Shown here: positions 17,872 through 27,452 of the stretch, in pieces
Layout: each line of letters begins with the position of its first letter
Numbering within the stretch: the first letter of the stretch is position 1
Assembly (NCBI RefSeq): GCF_900537065.1
Contig: NZ_UNRC01000004.1
Location: 62,001-126,000 of the forward strand
Reading direction: 5' to 3'
Origin: Sphingorhabdus sp. Alg239-R122
GTDB taxonomy: Bacteria; Pseudomonadota; Alphaproteobacteria; Sphingomonadales; Sphingomonadaceae
DNA length: 64,000 nucleotides
The notes under the pieces: generated by a model
What the model was told of the DNA's origin: nothing
What the model saw: the letters and a program-made list of their open reading frames with translations, nothing else
The model's database searches: none
Made by a program: the position numbers and the translations under genes

Positions 17872-19308
17872 TTAGACCTCTATCTCATCGGGCACGCGCG
17901 GAAGCTGCAACCGCACCAACAACCCGCCTAAATCCTCGCTTTCGTCAAGCGAGACATTACCATCATAAATTTCCGCCACGTCGCGAACAATAGCCAGGCC
18001 CAATCCCGTCCCCGGCTTGCCTGTATCCAGCCGAGCGCCACGGTCAAAAATACGCTGCCGTTCTTCTTCGGGAATGCCCATACCATCGTCCTCGACCCAG
18101 ACTTCAACCATTTTTGGTTCTTCTACGCCTGCCTGACGTCCAGTATCTATGGTCACAAATACACTCCCGCCACCATATTTCGCGGCGTTTTCAATCAGAT
18201 TCCCTAGCATTTCGTCCAAGTCCTGCCGTTCGGCTGCAACACGGGCTTTCTTACTGCCATCAAGGTCAAAGCGAACATGCGGATAAAGCTGGGTCACGGC
18301 GCGTTCGACTGCCTCAACGCTTTCCCATACACTGGCAACACTGAGCGCCTGCCCGCGGCGACCGACGGCGCGCGCACGCGCAAGATGATGGTCGACCTGG
18401 CGCCGCATGACAGCCGCTTCGCGTATCACCGTATCGGAAAGATCATCTGCTTTTGCCGTGGCAGCGTTCATAACCACGGTGAGCGGGGTTTTGAGAGCAT
18501 GGGCGAGGTTTCCTGCATGGCGGCGCGCTTCCTCGGCCTGCTTTTCATTATGTGCGAGTAGCGCATTCAGCTCATCCACCATCGGCATGACTTCCAATGG
18601 CAATGTTTCGGTAACGCGGTTCTTGCGCCCCGTACGCATCTGCACAATCGCCTGGCGTACACGGCGCAGCGGCCAGAGACCGTAAAGTGTCTGCAGCGCC
18701 GCCAATACGATCAGGCCCAGCGCCAGCAAGGCAAAGCTCTTGGTCAGGGTGGAGCGTGTCTGCGCAAGCTGTTTATCCAATCCGCCACGATCTTGTGCTA
18801 CAATAACCCACCAGCGGGTCTCAGATCCTGGCAGGTATACCGCACGCTCGATAACCCTCAACTGTTCATCGCCAAATTGGTTCGAATCATAAATATGCGG
18901 TTCGGCATCCTGATGATTATCAGGAACTTCCAACGCCCGGTCCCACAACGAACGCGAAGGAAAATCATCGTGCCCCTCACCGCTAATTTGCCAATAAAAC
19001 CCGCTATTAGGCTCCAGGAAGCGCTGATCCCCCAGCGGGCGGTTAAAAAACACTTCCCCGTCCGGCCCAATTTCCGCCGAAGCAACCATCGCCGTCTGCA
19101 CATATTCGAGCTGCTCATCGAAGTTATTGGTGATGATTGAACGCAAGGTCCGGTCCAGCGCTATGCCGCCACCCAACAAGAGCAATGAAATCCAGACTGT
19201 AGCAATCAGGATCATCCGGCGGCTGAGTGACCCCGAATGCGCGGGAGACGCTACCGGATCATCGATGGTATCGGGGGCTGTTTCGCTGCTGGTCTGGATA
19301 TCCGTCAT
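17872..19308 (-). CDS. Sensor histidine kinase, PhoQ/EnvZ type
   Basis: 478 residues. An N-terminal cytoplasmic stretch is followed by TM1 (about 30-50), a periplasmic sensor of about 135 residues, TM2 (about 190-210) and a linker. HisKA is present with phospho-acceptor AHALKTPLTVV, and HATPase_c carries the N box NLIENAAKYGG, G1 VEDDGMGIPEEE and G2 GTGLGLAIV. The response regulator gene lies 25 bases upstream on the same strand, so the two form one operon. The signal sensed is unknown. Confidence 0.93.
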   Translation of the reverse strand: MTDIQTSSETAPDTIDDPVASPAHSGSLSRRMILIATVWISLLLLGGGIALDRTLRSIITNNFDEQLEYVQTAMVASAEIGPDGEVFFNRPLGDQRFLEPNSGFYWQISGEGHDDFPSRSLWDRALEVPDNHQDAEPHIYDSNQFGDEQLRVIERAVYLPGSETRWWVIVAQDRGGLDKQLAQTRSTLTKSFALLALGLIVLAALQTLYGLWPLRRVRQAIVQMRTGRKNRVTETLPLEVMPMVDELNALLAHNEKQAEEARRHAGNLAHALKTPLTVVMNAATAKADDLSDTVIREAAVMRRQVDHHLARARAVGRRGQALSVASVWESVEAVERAVTQLYPHVRFDLDGSKKARVAAERQDLDEMLGNLIENAAKYGGGSVFVTIDTGRQAGVEEPKMVEVWVEDDGMGIPEEERQRIFDRGARLDTGKPGTGLGLAIVRDVAEIYDGNVSLDESEDLGGLLVRLQLPRVPDEIEV

Positions 19309-19333
19309 GGCGCGATGCCGTAACCATGGCTAG

Positions 19334-20011
19334 TCAGCCCTCGTCACGATCCTCCGGATCTTCCAAGCTATATCCCAACCCGCGAATGGTGGTGATAACA
19401 TCGCTGCCCAGCTTCTTGCGGATACGCGTCACAAACACTTCAATCGTGTTGGAATCACGGTCAAAATCCTGATCATAAATATGTTCGATCAGTTCGGTAC
19501 GCGACACAACCTTGCCCTTGTGGTGCAAGAGGTAGGAAAGCAGCTTATATTCTTGCGCAGTAAGCTTTACTGGCTCCCCTGCCCGCGTAACCTTGCCGGA
19601 ACGTGTGTCGAGCCGGATTTCACCCGCTGTCAGCTCTGAACTCGCATTGCCCGATGCACGGCGGATAAGCGCACGGAGACGTGCGATCAACTCTTCTGTC
19701 TGGAACGGTTTGGCAAGATAGTCATCCGCCCCCGCATCCAGCCCTGCGACCTTGTCTGACCAGCTGTCACGCGCAGTCAGCACCAGCACGGGAAACTTGC
19801 GGCCTTCCTTGCGCCACATGCCCAATACGGTCAGACCGTCAATTTCCGGTAACCCCAGATCAAGAATGACAGCGTCATAATCTTCGGTCGATCCCAGAAA
19901 ATGGCCGTCTTCGCCATCTGTCGAAAGGTCAACGGCATAGCCAGTATTTTCAAGAGTAGATTTCAGCTGCTGGCCAAGCGTCGGTTCATCTTCAACAATC
20001 AGGATACGCAT
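19334..20011 (-). CDS. OmpR/PhoP-type response regulator
   Basis: 225 residues. The receiver domain has the acidic pair VEDEP, phospho-acceptor AVILDLGLPEIDGL, the switch Thr VLTARD and the Lys in DYLAKPF. The winged-helix DNA-binding domain includes LTAQEYKLLSYLLHHKGKVVSR, TIEVFVTRIRKKLG and TIRGLGYSLE. It is the partner of the downstream histidine kinase. A gene for a small PepSY-like exported protein lies upstream on the same strand. Confidence 0.95.
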   Translation of the reverse strand: MRILIVEDEPTLGQQLKSTLENTGYAVDLSTDGEDGHFLGSTEDYDAVILDLGLPEIDGLTVLGMWRKEGRKFPVLVLTARDSWSDKVAGLDAGADDYLAKPFQTEELIARLRALIRRASGNASSELTAGEIRLDTRSGKVTRAGEPVKLTAQEYKLLSYLLHHKGKVVSRTELIEHIYDQDFDRDSNTIEVFVTRIRKKLGSDVITTIRGLGYSLEDPEDRDEG

Positions 20012-20142
20012 GACTATTCCCTTTCTGTCTCATGGCAGCCGCAAAGCGTGCCGCATGGAAATTATCTCATGGATATGCATGAAAGACATGGAAGCCCCGG
20101 TCAAGGGATATGCTGGAATTGCCCCCATTATTCACAGGTGGA

Positions 20143-20451
20143 TCACCGACGGCGCAATATGGCGCCACTACGGGCATCGACAAAAACATCAACCACGCGC
20201 TGGCCCTTGATGAAGCGCAAGGTATAAACGAGAGTGTCCGGGTCATAGCTGAAGCCCAGATAGCGCATGCCCTTCATCTTCGGGACAACCCGTTTTTCTA
20301 TCTCAGACCGGGACTTAATTTCACCCGAGCGCATCTGTTTGCGCGCGTCATCCTGATTATCACGCCGCGCCTCGGCAGGCGCAGGCATGCCGACAAGCGA
20401 CAGGACAATAAGCGCAGATGTGATCAAAGCGGGTATTTTCATCATGCTCAA
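20143..20451 (-). CDS. PepSY-like exported small protein
   Basis: 102 residues with a signal peptide ending PAEARR, then a single PepSY-like domain (SRSEIEKRVVPKMKGMRYLGFSYDPDTLVYTLRFIKGQRVVDVFVDARSGAIL). PepSY domains are often encoded beside PhoPQ-like systems and are thought to modulate periplasmic enzymes or sensors. It lies 131 bases upstream of the response regulator gene in the same direction, which suggests co-regulation. Confidence 0.85.
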   Translation of the reverse strand: MSMMKIPALITSALIVLSLVGMPAPAEARRDNQDDARKQMRSGEIKSRSEIEKRVVPKMKGMRYLGFSYDPDTLVYTLRFIKGQRVVDVFVDARSGAILRRR

Positions 20452-20523
20452 TTACTAGCTATACGGGTTTTAATATCGCGTGAACGACTGGTGGAGCAGC
20501 CGTTCAGCTTTGTCAAACCGTTA

Positions 20524-21267
20524 TTATTGCACCATTTCATAGGTTACATGCACAGTGACACCCGTTCCCACCTGCCCCGGTTGTACCGGAGTGGACTCGG
20601 CCATGTCTGCCGACATAGCGCGGGCCATGACACGTTTTTGAACAGGCGACGATCCCGAAATATGTTCGCTAATCGCCAAAATGCGAACATTGGAATAACC
20701 GGCAAGCTTTGCATAATCGAGTGCCTGTTCACGGCCGCGTTCCATAGCCCGCTTGCGCGCCATGGCCTTCACTTTACCATCGTTGGTCAGGCTGAAATAG
20801 GGGCCGTTAAGGTTATTCGCACCCGCTGATACCAGGGCGTCAATCATTTCGCCCAGCCGCTCAATATCGCGCACTTCAATCTGCACCTGGTTCGATGCAC
20901 GATAGCCGGTTAGCCTTGGTTCTTCACCCCGTTGATAGTCAAATTCGGGATTAATATTGATACCGGTGGTCTGAATATATTTGTCTTCAATTCCAAGTGC
21001 CTTGATTTGCTTGATCAGCGAATCCATTTTACGGGCATTGTCGCGCAATGCCTGCTGCGCTGTCGGCGCCTTGGTTGTAACACCTGTGCTCATACGTGCC
21101 GTGTCTGGCACACTGTCAATGCGTTCCGAAATGCTAAGCTCGATGACCGGCCCTTTGGCATCAATATCTACATCGGCCGCTACGGCAGGTGCTGTTGTCA
21201 GCGTAGTTGCGGTAAATACCGAAGCGGAAATCAGTGCTGCGGGAAGATTTTTGAACCTTTTCATCAT
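20524..21267 (-). CDS. SIMPL-domain (DUF541) periplasmic protein
   Basis: The start at 21267 (MMKRFKNLPAAL) follows AAGGAGT. The protein has 247 residues with a signal peptide ending PAVAAD. The SIMPL pattern is clear: ISERIDSVPDTARMSTGVTTKAPTAQQALRDNARKMDSLIKQIKALGIEDKYIQTTGINI, then YRASNQVQIEVRDI. The family is found in oxidative-stress-related and outer-membrane contexts, without a settled biochemical role. Confidence 0.92.
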   Translation of the reverse strand: MMKRFKNLPAALISASVFTATTLTTAPAVAADVDIDAKGPVIELSISERIDSVPDTARMSTGVTTKAPTAQQALRDNARKMDSLIKQIKALGIEDKYIQTTGININPEFDYQRGEEPRLTGYRASNQVQIEVRDIERLGEMIDALVSAGANNLNGPYFSLTNDGKVKAMARKRAMERGREQALDYAKLAGYSNVRILAISEHISGSSPVQKRVMARAMSADMAESTPVQPGQVGTGVTVHVTYEMVQ

Positions 21268-21391
21268 ATAAACTCCTTGATGTAATATTTTCACGGGCGT
21301 TTAGATGACCCTATATTAGCTTTGCCTGAATATCCATGAATTGCACCATGCCCCCTTGCCAGCCATGTACTGGCAGCCTAACTGCTCAAGC

Positions 21392-23197
21392 ATGAGTGCA
21401 CCACCGATACTGTCCTATGAAAATCTAGGCCTGATACAGGGCAGCGGCTGGCTGTTTCGTGATATGGATATCCATATCGGTCCCCGCGACAGGCTGGCGC
21501 TTATCGGACGCAACGGTGCTGGCAAGACAACTCTGCTCAGGCTAATTGCAGACCAGATAGAGGCAGATACGGGAACGCGCTCAATCAAGCCCGGTACAAA
21601 GGTGGTGATGCTTGAGCAGGAGCCTGATGTCAGTCAATATGAAACACTTATGGGCTTTGCGCTTAACGGCGATGATGCACCCGAGCGTCATGGCGTCGAA
21701 GCGATTGCCGACCAACTTGGTATTGACCTGAACCGTGAAGCCGTGAGTGCGAGTGGCGGCGAGAAAAGGCGTGCCGCCATATGCCGTGCGCTTGCACAGG
21801 AGCCGGACCTGCTACTGCTGGACGAGCCCACCAACCATCTTGATCTCAGCGCCATTGACTGGCTGGAAAGCTGGTTGAACCGTTATAAGGGGGCATTCGT
21901 TACAATCAGCCATGACAGGACATTCCTTACCCGGCTCACGAAACAGACTTTGTGGCTCGACCGCGGAAGTCTGCGGCGACAGGAGGTGGGTTTTGGCGGC
22001 TATGAAGCCTGGATGGAAAAAATCTATGCTGATGAAGCGCAAGCCGTGCAGAAAATGGACGCCAAGCTGAAAATCGAGGCGCATTGGCTGGAACGCGGTG
22101 TGACTGCAAGGCGCAAGCGCAATCAGGGGCGGCTGCAGAAGCTTTATGAAATGCGTGCCACCCGCGCGGCGATGATGGGTCCTGCAGGCACAGCCAGCCT
22201 GAAAGTTGTGAGCGATGATGTCCGCACCAAATCGGTTATCACCGCAGAAAATATCAGCAAGAGTTTCGGAACAGACGGAGAAAAACGTACGATAATTCGT
22301 GATTTTTCTTTACGTATCCAACGCGGGGATCGGATCGGTGTTGTCGGCCATAACGGTGCGGGCAAGACGACTCTGCTCAAGCTGCTAACCGGCGAAATCG
22401 CACCGGATACAGGAACGGTAACACTCGCAAAAACGCTTGATGGCGTCATCATCGACCAGCAGCGCAGCCTGATGCAGCCGGGCAAGCGTGTGCGTGACAT
22501 ATTGGCCGAAGGTGGTGACTGGATTGATGTGCGCGGCACACGCAAACATGTGCAAGGCTATCTGAAAGAATTCCTGTTCGATCCCAGCATGGTCGATACC
22601 AAAGTGGGCACTTTGTCAGGCGGCGAACGCTCGCGCCTCTTGCTTGCCCGGGAATTTGCGCGGGCATCGAACCTGCTGGTGCTCGACGAGCCCACCAATG
22701 ATCTCGATCTGGAAACACTCGACCTGTTGCAGGAAGTGATTGCCGATTATGATGGTACGGTCCTGATTGTCAGTCATGACCGCGACTTCCTGGACCGCAC
22801 TGTCACGCTTACACTCGGCCTCGATGGGTCAGGCAAGGTGGATATTGTCGCGGGTGGCTATGCTGACTGGGAAGCAAAACGCAAATCTGCGCCGGACAAA
22901 AGCAAGGCGGCGCAAAAGGCGAAAAATACTGCACAAAAAGCCAAAGCGTCCGGCCAGCCCAAGCGCAAATTGAGTTATAGGGATCAGCGTGATTATGATG
23001 GCTTGCCGGCGCGTATCGAAGAACTTGATACGGTCATCGCCAGACATGAGGCAGAACTGAATGATCCTGATTTGTTTACCGAAAACCCAGCGCGTTTTTC
23101 TGAACTCTCTAAAGCCATTGAAGATGCGCGCACCGAAAAAGATGCGTCTGAGACACGGTGGCTGGAGCTTGCCGAGCAGGTCGAAAGCCTCGCTTAG
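21392..23197 (+). CDS. uup: ABC-F ATPase, Uup type
   Basis: 601 residues with two ABC domains in one chain and no membrane segments. Walker A motifs are GRNGAGKTTL and GHNGAGKTTL; signatures are ASGGEKRR and LSGGERSR; Walker B motifs are LLLLDEPTNHLDL and LLVLDEPTNDLDL. A Lys-rich linker and a C-terminal coiled coil (RIEELDTVIARHEAEL onward) match the DNA-binding domain of Uup, which favours Uup over EttA. The start at 21392 is the first Met of the conserved N-terminus. The last 4 bases overlap the convergent DUF6456 gene. Confidence 0.92.
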   Translation: MSAPPILSYENLGLIQGSGWLFRDMDIHIGPRDRLALIGRNGAGKTTLLRLIADQIEADTGTRSIKPGTKVVMLEQEPDVSQYETLMGFALNGDDAPERHGVEAIADQLGIDLNREAVSASGGEKRRAAICRALAQEPDLLLLDEPTNHLDLSAIDWLESWLNRYKGAFVTISHDRTFLTRLTKQTLWLDRGSLRRQEVGFGGYEAWMEKIYADEAQAVQKMDAKLKIEAHWLERGVTARRKRNQGRLQKLYEMRATRAAMMGPAGTASLKVVSDDVRTKSVITAENISKSFGTDGEKRTIIRDFSLRIQRGDRIGVVGHNGAGKTTLLKLLTGEIAPDTGTVTLAKTLDGVIIDQQRSLMQPGKRVRDILAEGGDWIDVRGTRKHVQGYLKEFLFDPSMVDTKVGTLSGGERSRLLLAREFARASNLLVLDEPTNDLDLETLDLLQEVIADYDGTVLIVSHDRDFLDRTVTLTLGLDGSGKVDIVAGGYADWEAKRKSAPDKSKAAQKAKNTAQKAKASGQPKRKLSYRDQRDYDGLPARIEELDTVIARHEAELNDPDLFTENPARFSELSKAIEDARTEKDASETRWLELAEQVESLA

Positions 23198-23727
23198 CCG
23201 CTTTCACCGGGCAAACGGTAGAAATCGGCTATCCTGTCAAGCGCGATACGCAGTACCAGTTTGCCCGAACGGTTTGGCCATCCCAGCTCTTTTTCCGCAA
23301 CCGGAACAGATTCGCCCGCACAAATAACGCGCCAGGCAATGTCATTCAGATCACGTCCGGTATAGCTTTCAGCTTTCTGGAACCGGTCCTTGGCGGCAAT
23401 CTGCATTTCGGTTGGCGTCAGGCCTTGTGACCCACTGCCCTTATGCCGTACCGGATCCCAGCTCATTGTGACACGTGGTGACAGGTTCGCACGCTCCCAG
23501 TCCATACGCAGTCTTTCCCCCGCATCAAACTGACGATCGGTCAGATATCCCCGCGCATGCAGCCATGCAAGAGGTGATTCAGCCAGGTTCACTGTGACGG
23601 AACGCTTCACGTTCAATGGCTTTGAGTTTTCGCCTCGACTTGCCCACACAATGTGCCCGTCGGATAATGGCTGCTCTGACAGCATACGATTGCGTGCCTG
23701 AGGTTTGACAGGTGTTCTTTTGCGCAT
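23194..23727 (-). CDS. DUF6456-domain protein
   Basis: The start at 23727 (MRKRTPVKPQARNRML) is chosen because GGAGG lies 8 bases upstream. It has 177 residues. The second half has the pattern of an alphaproteobacterial DUF6456 family: SPLAWLHARGYLTDRQFDAGERLR, LTPTEMQIAAKDRFQKA and LNDIAWRVICAGESVPVAEKELGWPNRSGK, with HTH-like spacing near the end. No function is established. It is transcribed divergently from an HTH regulator gene. Confidence 0.8.
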   Translation of the reverse strand: MRKRTPVKPQARNRMLSEQPLSDGHIVWASRGENSKPLNVKRSVTVNLAESPLAWLHARGYLTDRQFDAGERLRMDWERANLSPRVTMSWDPVRHKGSGSQGLTPTEMQIAAKDRFQKAESYTGRDLNDIAWRVICAGESVPVAEKELGWPNRSGKLVLRIALDRIADFYRLPGESG

Positions 23728-23817
23728 CAACGGTTCCTCCAATATAAAGAAACTTCTTGCCATTTTGGTGATATTGTAGGAAAGTAAAAACCATATAGGT
23801 TTTATCTGGAGTTTTTA

Positions 23818-24381
23818 ATGATTAACCGTATCCGTGATGTACGCCGCGCAAAACGGCTGACACTGGCCGATGTTGCCGCAAAATGTGCTCCATCCACAAC
23901 AGCGCAAACCATTGGCAGACTGGAAACCGGCACCCGCACATTGTCGTTGGACTGGCTCAACCGGATAGCCGATGCGCTGGACGTAGACAGTAATGAACTG
24001 GTTCAGGGCGGCAAGGCGGAGAATATTCCGGTGGCGGCGCGATTGACTCACAAAGGCGCGCAGGCACTATCCAGCACCGAACATGCCTATGTCCCGAAAC
24101 CGGGAGAGCAGATGGTCGCCCTAAATGTACAAAGCGGAGTTGGCGATTACCGCGCGCATGACACGATCTGGCTGCGGCAACTGACACCTGAAAACTATGT
24201 CAGCGCATTGAACCGCGATGTGCTGGTCCCCCGCCCTGCCGGGCGATTTCTATTTGGCAGGCTTATCGGACGCGAAGGTGAGAAACTGCATATCCTGCCA
24301 CTAGGTGCAGGCACACGCCAGCAGGTGGTAAGTGATCCAGCATGGATCGGCATGGCAGAAACGCTAATACGCAGCCTTTAG
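23818..24381 (+). CDS. XRE-family regulator with LexA/S24-like C-terminal region
   Basis: 187 residues. An N-terminal helix-turn-helix (INRIRDVRRAKRLTLADVAAKCAPSTTAQTIGRLETGTRTLSLDWLNRIADAL) is followed from about residue 90 by a beta-rich region like the S24 dimerisation fold (EQMVALNVQSGVGDYRAHDTIWLRQL; GRFLFGRLIGREGEKLHILPLG). The GDSM-type Ser of cleavable repressors is not visible, so autoproteolysis is unlikely. It is divergent from the DUF6456 gene with a 90-base shared upstream region. Confidence 0.8.
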   Translation: MINRIRDVRRAKRLTLADVAAKCAPSTTAQTIGRLETGTRTLSLDWLNRIADALDVDSNELVQGGKAENIPVAARLTHKGAQALSSTEHAYVPKPGEQMVALNVQSGVGDYRAHDTIWLRQLTPENYVSALNRDVLVPRPAGRFLFGRLIGREGEKLHILPLGAGTRQQVVSDPAWIGMAETLIRSL

Positions 24382-24388
24382 GCTGCTT

Positions 24389-24766
24389 TCAGGCAAGCGG
24401 CATAAAGGCCGCGACAATCTGCCTATCTTCCTGCCGCAGCATGCCCCAGGCACGCGCCGCTGCTTTACTGTCCATCACCTCTATGCCCAGGCCCATAGCT
24501 TCAACCTCGCGCACAAAGTGGTGCGGCGGATGTACAAGGGACTGGCCTGTACCGAATAGTAAGAATTCCGGTAGTGGATCACATGGTAAGATGACCGCTA
24601 GGCTGGTTATGTCCATATTGTCCATAGCTGGCGGAAACCAGTCCAGCGCATTGGAAGGTGTCAGCAAAAGGCCGCCATTAACTTGCCGGTTGCCGACCCG
24701 AAAGCCAATGCCGGAAAAGCCCGAAACTACGGGCCCTTCCGGCACATCATCCTTGAAAAGTTCCAT
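24389..24766 (-). CDS. Mth938-like (NDUFAF3-type) domain protein
   Basis: 125 residues with the Mth938/DUF498 pattern: ISGFSGIGFRVGNRQVNGGLLLTP-like strand region, PEFLLFGTGQSLVHPP, GIEVMDSKAAARAWGML and the closing QIVAAFMPL. Mitochondrial NDUFAF3 of this family assists complex I assembly. It is the last gene of the yajC-secD-secF operon, an arrangement I recall from other alphaproteobacteria, which may point to a membrane-assembly role. Confidence 0.88.
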   Translation of the reverse strand: MELFKDDVPEGPVVSGFSGIGFRVGNRQVNGGLLLTPSNALDWFPPAMDNMDITSLAVILPCDPLPEFLLFGTGQSLVHPPHHFVREVEAMGLGIEVMDSKAAARAWGMLRQEDRQIVAAFMPLA

Positions 24767-24781
24767 CAGCCGGGCTCTGCC

Positions 24782-25780
24782 TTATGGCTGTGCACCATCG
24801 AAACCTTCATTCATCGACTGTACCTGCCTGTCGGCATCGGTCGTGGGCGGAATAAAACTATCAGGGCCCACACCCAACCATATCAGCACCGGGTTCGCCA
24901 TATAGATGGACGAATAGGTACCAATAAAAATACCGAGCAGCATCGCAGCAGTGAAGCCGAAAATCGTGTCTGGCCCCAACGTCACAAGCGCTGCCAGCGC
25001 AATAACCATAGTGAGACTGGTCATGATGGTACGTGCCAGCGTTTCATTGGTCGACAGGTCAAGCAAAGACACAATATCCATCTTGCGATATTTGCGCAGG
25101 TTTTCGCGTACACGGTCAAACACTACGATCGTATCGTTAAGCGAATAGCCGATAATGGTCAGCAACGCGGCAATAATGTTGAGGTTGAACTCCAGCTGCG
25201 TCAGCGCGAAAAAGCCGAAAGTCAGCGCAACGTCATGGAACAACGCGAACAATGCCCCTACCCCGAACTGCCATTCAAATCGGAACCAGATATAAACAGA
25301 GATAGCCAGCAAAGCGAAAATCAAAGAATATATCCCAGTGCTGAGGAGTTCTTCGGACACCTTGCCCGACACTGCATCAACGCCATCAATACGCACACCC
25401 TGATCGGCATACTTTTCTTCAATCATATTGGTGATTTGTATCGTAGCAGTATCGGCTTCCTGCAAACCATCACCCTCATCCGCACTCAAACGCATACGGA
25501 TCGATACGACATTGGGATCGCCGAAGCGCTGAATATTGGCATCACCCAGATTCAGTGCAGCAATATCGGTCCGTAGTTCTTCAATCGGCGCTTCTTCCAC
25601 TTTTTCAAAGGTCGCCTGAATCATTTGGCCACCAACAAAATCAACACCAAAATTCAGCCCGCGCGTCGCCACCAAAACAATCGACGCGATAATCATGAGT
25701 GTGCTTATACCAAGCGCCACATGGCGCCATTTCAGGAACTTAATGTTCGTGTTGTCGGGAACGAGTTTCATAAGTTTCAT
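24782..25780 (-). CDS. secF: Protein translocase subunit SecF
   Basis: 332 residues with six predicted membrane helices and a large first periplasmic domain. Characteristic sequences are GLNFGVDFVGGQMIQ (after TM1), IGYSLNDTIVVFDRVREN and STNETLARTIMTSL. With SecD it uses the proton-motive force to aid late translocation through SecYEG. secD ends one base upstream. Confidence 0.97.
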   Translation of the reverse strand: MKLMKLVPDNTNIKFLKWRHVALGISTLMIIASIVLVATRGLNFGVDFVGGQMIQATFEKVEEAPIEELRTDIAALNLGDANIQRFGDPNVVSIRMRLSADEGDGLQEADTATIQITNMIEEKYADQGVRIDGVDAVSGKVSEELLSTGIYSLIFALLAISVYIWFRFEWQFGVGALFALFHDVALTFGFFALTQLEFNLNIIAALLTIIGYSLNDTIVVFDRVRENLRKYRKMDIVSLLDLSTNETLARTIMTSLTMVIALAALVTLGPDTIFGFTAAMLLGIFIGTYSSIYMANPVLIWLGVGPDSFIPPTTDADRQVQSMNEGFDGAQP

Positions 25781-25781
25781 A

Positions 25782-27389
25782 TCAGATCACCAACTCTTTC
25801 GGCCGTTTATTCTTCAGCCAGATCGCGACAAACATGCGCGTTACGAACACTGCAGTAAAGACCGAGGTACAGATGCCGATCAGCAAGACCACTGCAAAAC
25901 CGCGGATTGGGCCAGAGCCAAACAGGAACAGCAGGATCGCTGCGATCACATTCGTGATATTCGCATCATAAATTGCCCGGCTGGCTTCCTTGTACCCAAC
26001 CTCAATCGCTTGAATAATGCGCCTACCCGCCCGTCGCTCTTCTCGGATACGTTCGTTGATCAGCACATTGGCATCAACAGCCGAACCCACTGTCAGGATA
26101 AAGCCAGCAATGCCCGGCAATGTCAGCGTCGCATTGAGCATCGCCATGATGCCGAGGATCAGGAACAGGTTCAGGATCAATGCGATATTCGCGTACACAC
26201 CAAACCGTCCATAAACGGCGATCATGAACGCCAGCACGGCGACCGTACCAATCAGCCCCGCAATCAAGCCCTTTTCAATCGAATCCGCACCAAGGTCAGG
26301 GCCAACAGTGCGTTCTTCGACAACCTGCAACTCAACCGGCAATGCGCCCGAACGCAGCGCAATCGCGAGCTGGTTCGCGCTTTCCACCGTGAAATTACCA
26401 GAAATCTGCGCGGTGCCGCCCAAGATAGGTTCGTTGAAACTGGGCGCGGAAATCACTTCACCATCAAGGATGATGGCGAAACGGCGGCCAACATTTTCGG
26501 TACTGAGCTTTGCAAATTTGCGGCCACCTTCACTATCAAACGCGATGGTCACAACCGGTTCGTTGGTCTGCGGGTCAAATGCCTGGCGCGCATCGGTCAG
26601 GCTGTCACCTTTAATTCCACCCAAGCGGATAACGGCTTCATTCTGTCCATCAAAGCCTGCACCTTCGGCATAGGGAAATACCTGACTGCCAATATTGGCC
26701 TGCCCTGCGGCTGTATTGTTGGGGTCGGCCGTAGCATCCACCAGTTTGAATTCCAGTTCCGCCGTTTTACCAAGCAGCTCTTTGAGAGCTTCAGGATCGT
26801 CCAGACCCGGAACCTGCACAACGATACGCTCGTCACCCTGGCGGATAATAGTGGGTTCGCGCGTACCCATCTCGTCAATACGCTTGCGGATAACCTCTGT
26901 GGCAGTGTTCATTGCCTGATCCAGCGCTTCGTCAACCCCCGCATCGGTCGGTGTCAGGACAAACCGCGTCGTATCACGCACCTCGACATTCCAGTCGCGC
27001 TGACCGGTCAGGCCGACACCATTGGTGAAACGTTGGATTTCCTCACGTGCGGCATCCACCTTATTCACATCACGGACCAGAAATGACAGCGTGTCGTTTT
27101 CGTGGGAGATATTGCCTATCTCAATCCGTGGATTGGCATTGCGCAGCGCGGCACGCACGTTTTCTTCCATATTTTCCATGTTCTGTGCGCGCACATCTTC
27201 CGGGTCTGCCTCCAGCAGAATGTGGCTGCCCCCAGACAGATCGAGGCCCAGATTGACAGTTTCTTGCGGCAGGAAGGATGGCCAATAGTCGCGCATCTGA
27301 CCAGGTAGCAGGCTGGGTATCGAAACCAGCGCACCAAAAAAGAGCAGCAGGGACAGGGAAACAATTTTCCACCGCGGAAATTCAAGCAT
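25782..27389 (-). CDS. secD: Protein translocase subunit SecD
   Basis: 535 residues. TM1 is followed by LGLDLSGGSHILLE, then the large periplasmic P1 domain (EVIRKRIDEMGTREPTIIRQGDERIVVQVPGLDDP) and the five C-terminal helices containing AGFILTVGSAVDANVLINERIREE, which includes the proton-relay Asp region. It sits between yajC (64 bases upstream) and secF. Confidence 0.97.
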   Translation of the reverse strand: MLEFPRWKIVSLSLLLFFGALVSIPSLLPGQMRDYWPSFLPQETVNLGLDLSGGSHILLEADPEDVRAQNMENMEENVRAALRNANPRIEIGNISHENDTLSFLVRDVNKVDAAREEIQRFTNGVGLTGQRDWNVEVRDTTRFVLTPTDAGVDEALDQAMNTATEVIRKRIDEMGTREPTIIRQGDERIVVQVPGLDDPEALKELLGKTAELEFKLVDATADPNNTAAGQANIGSQVFPYAEGAGFDGQNEAVIRLGGIKGDSLTDARQAFDPQTNEPVVTIAFDSEGGRKFAKLSTENVGRRFAIILDGEVISAPSFNEPILGGTAQISGNFTVESANQLAIALRSGALPVELQVVEERTVGPDLGADSIEKGLIAGLIGTVAVLAFMIAVYGRFGVYANIALILNLFLILGIMAMLNATLTLPGIAGFILTVGSAVDANVLINERIREERRAGRRIIQAIEVGYKEASRAIYDANITNVIAAILLFLFGSGPIRGFAVVLLIGICTSVFTAVFVTRMFVAIWLKNKRPKELVI

Positions 27390-27452
27390 GCGTGTGCAAT
27401 CCTTACATTAGAGCACGTGAATACGGCCGGAGCGCCTCAGGCGCCTGCCAGC

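Noticed and set aside
25695-27086. A 463-codon plus-strand frame opposite secD/secF
   Set aside because: Antisense to clearly conserved secDF; its composition (Arg, Asn, Gln, His-rich) is typical of a shadow frame.
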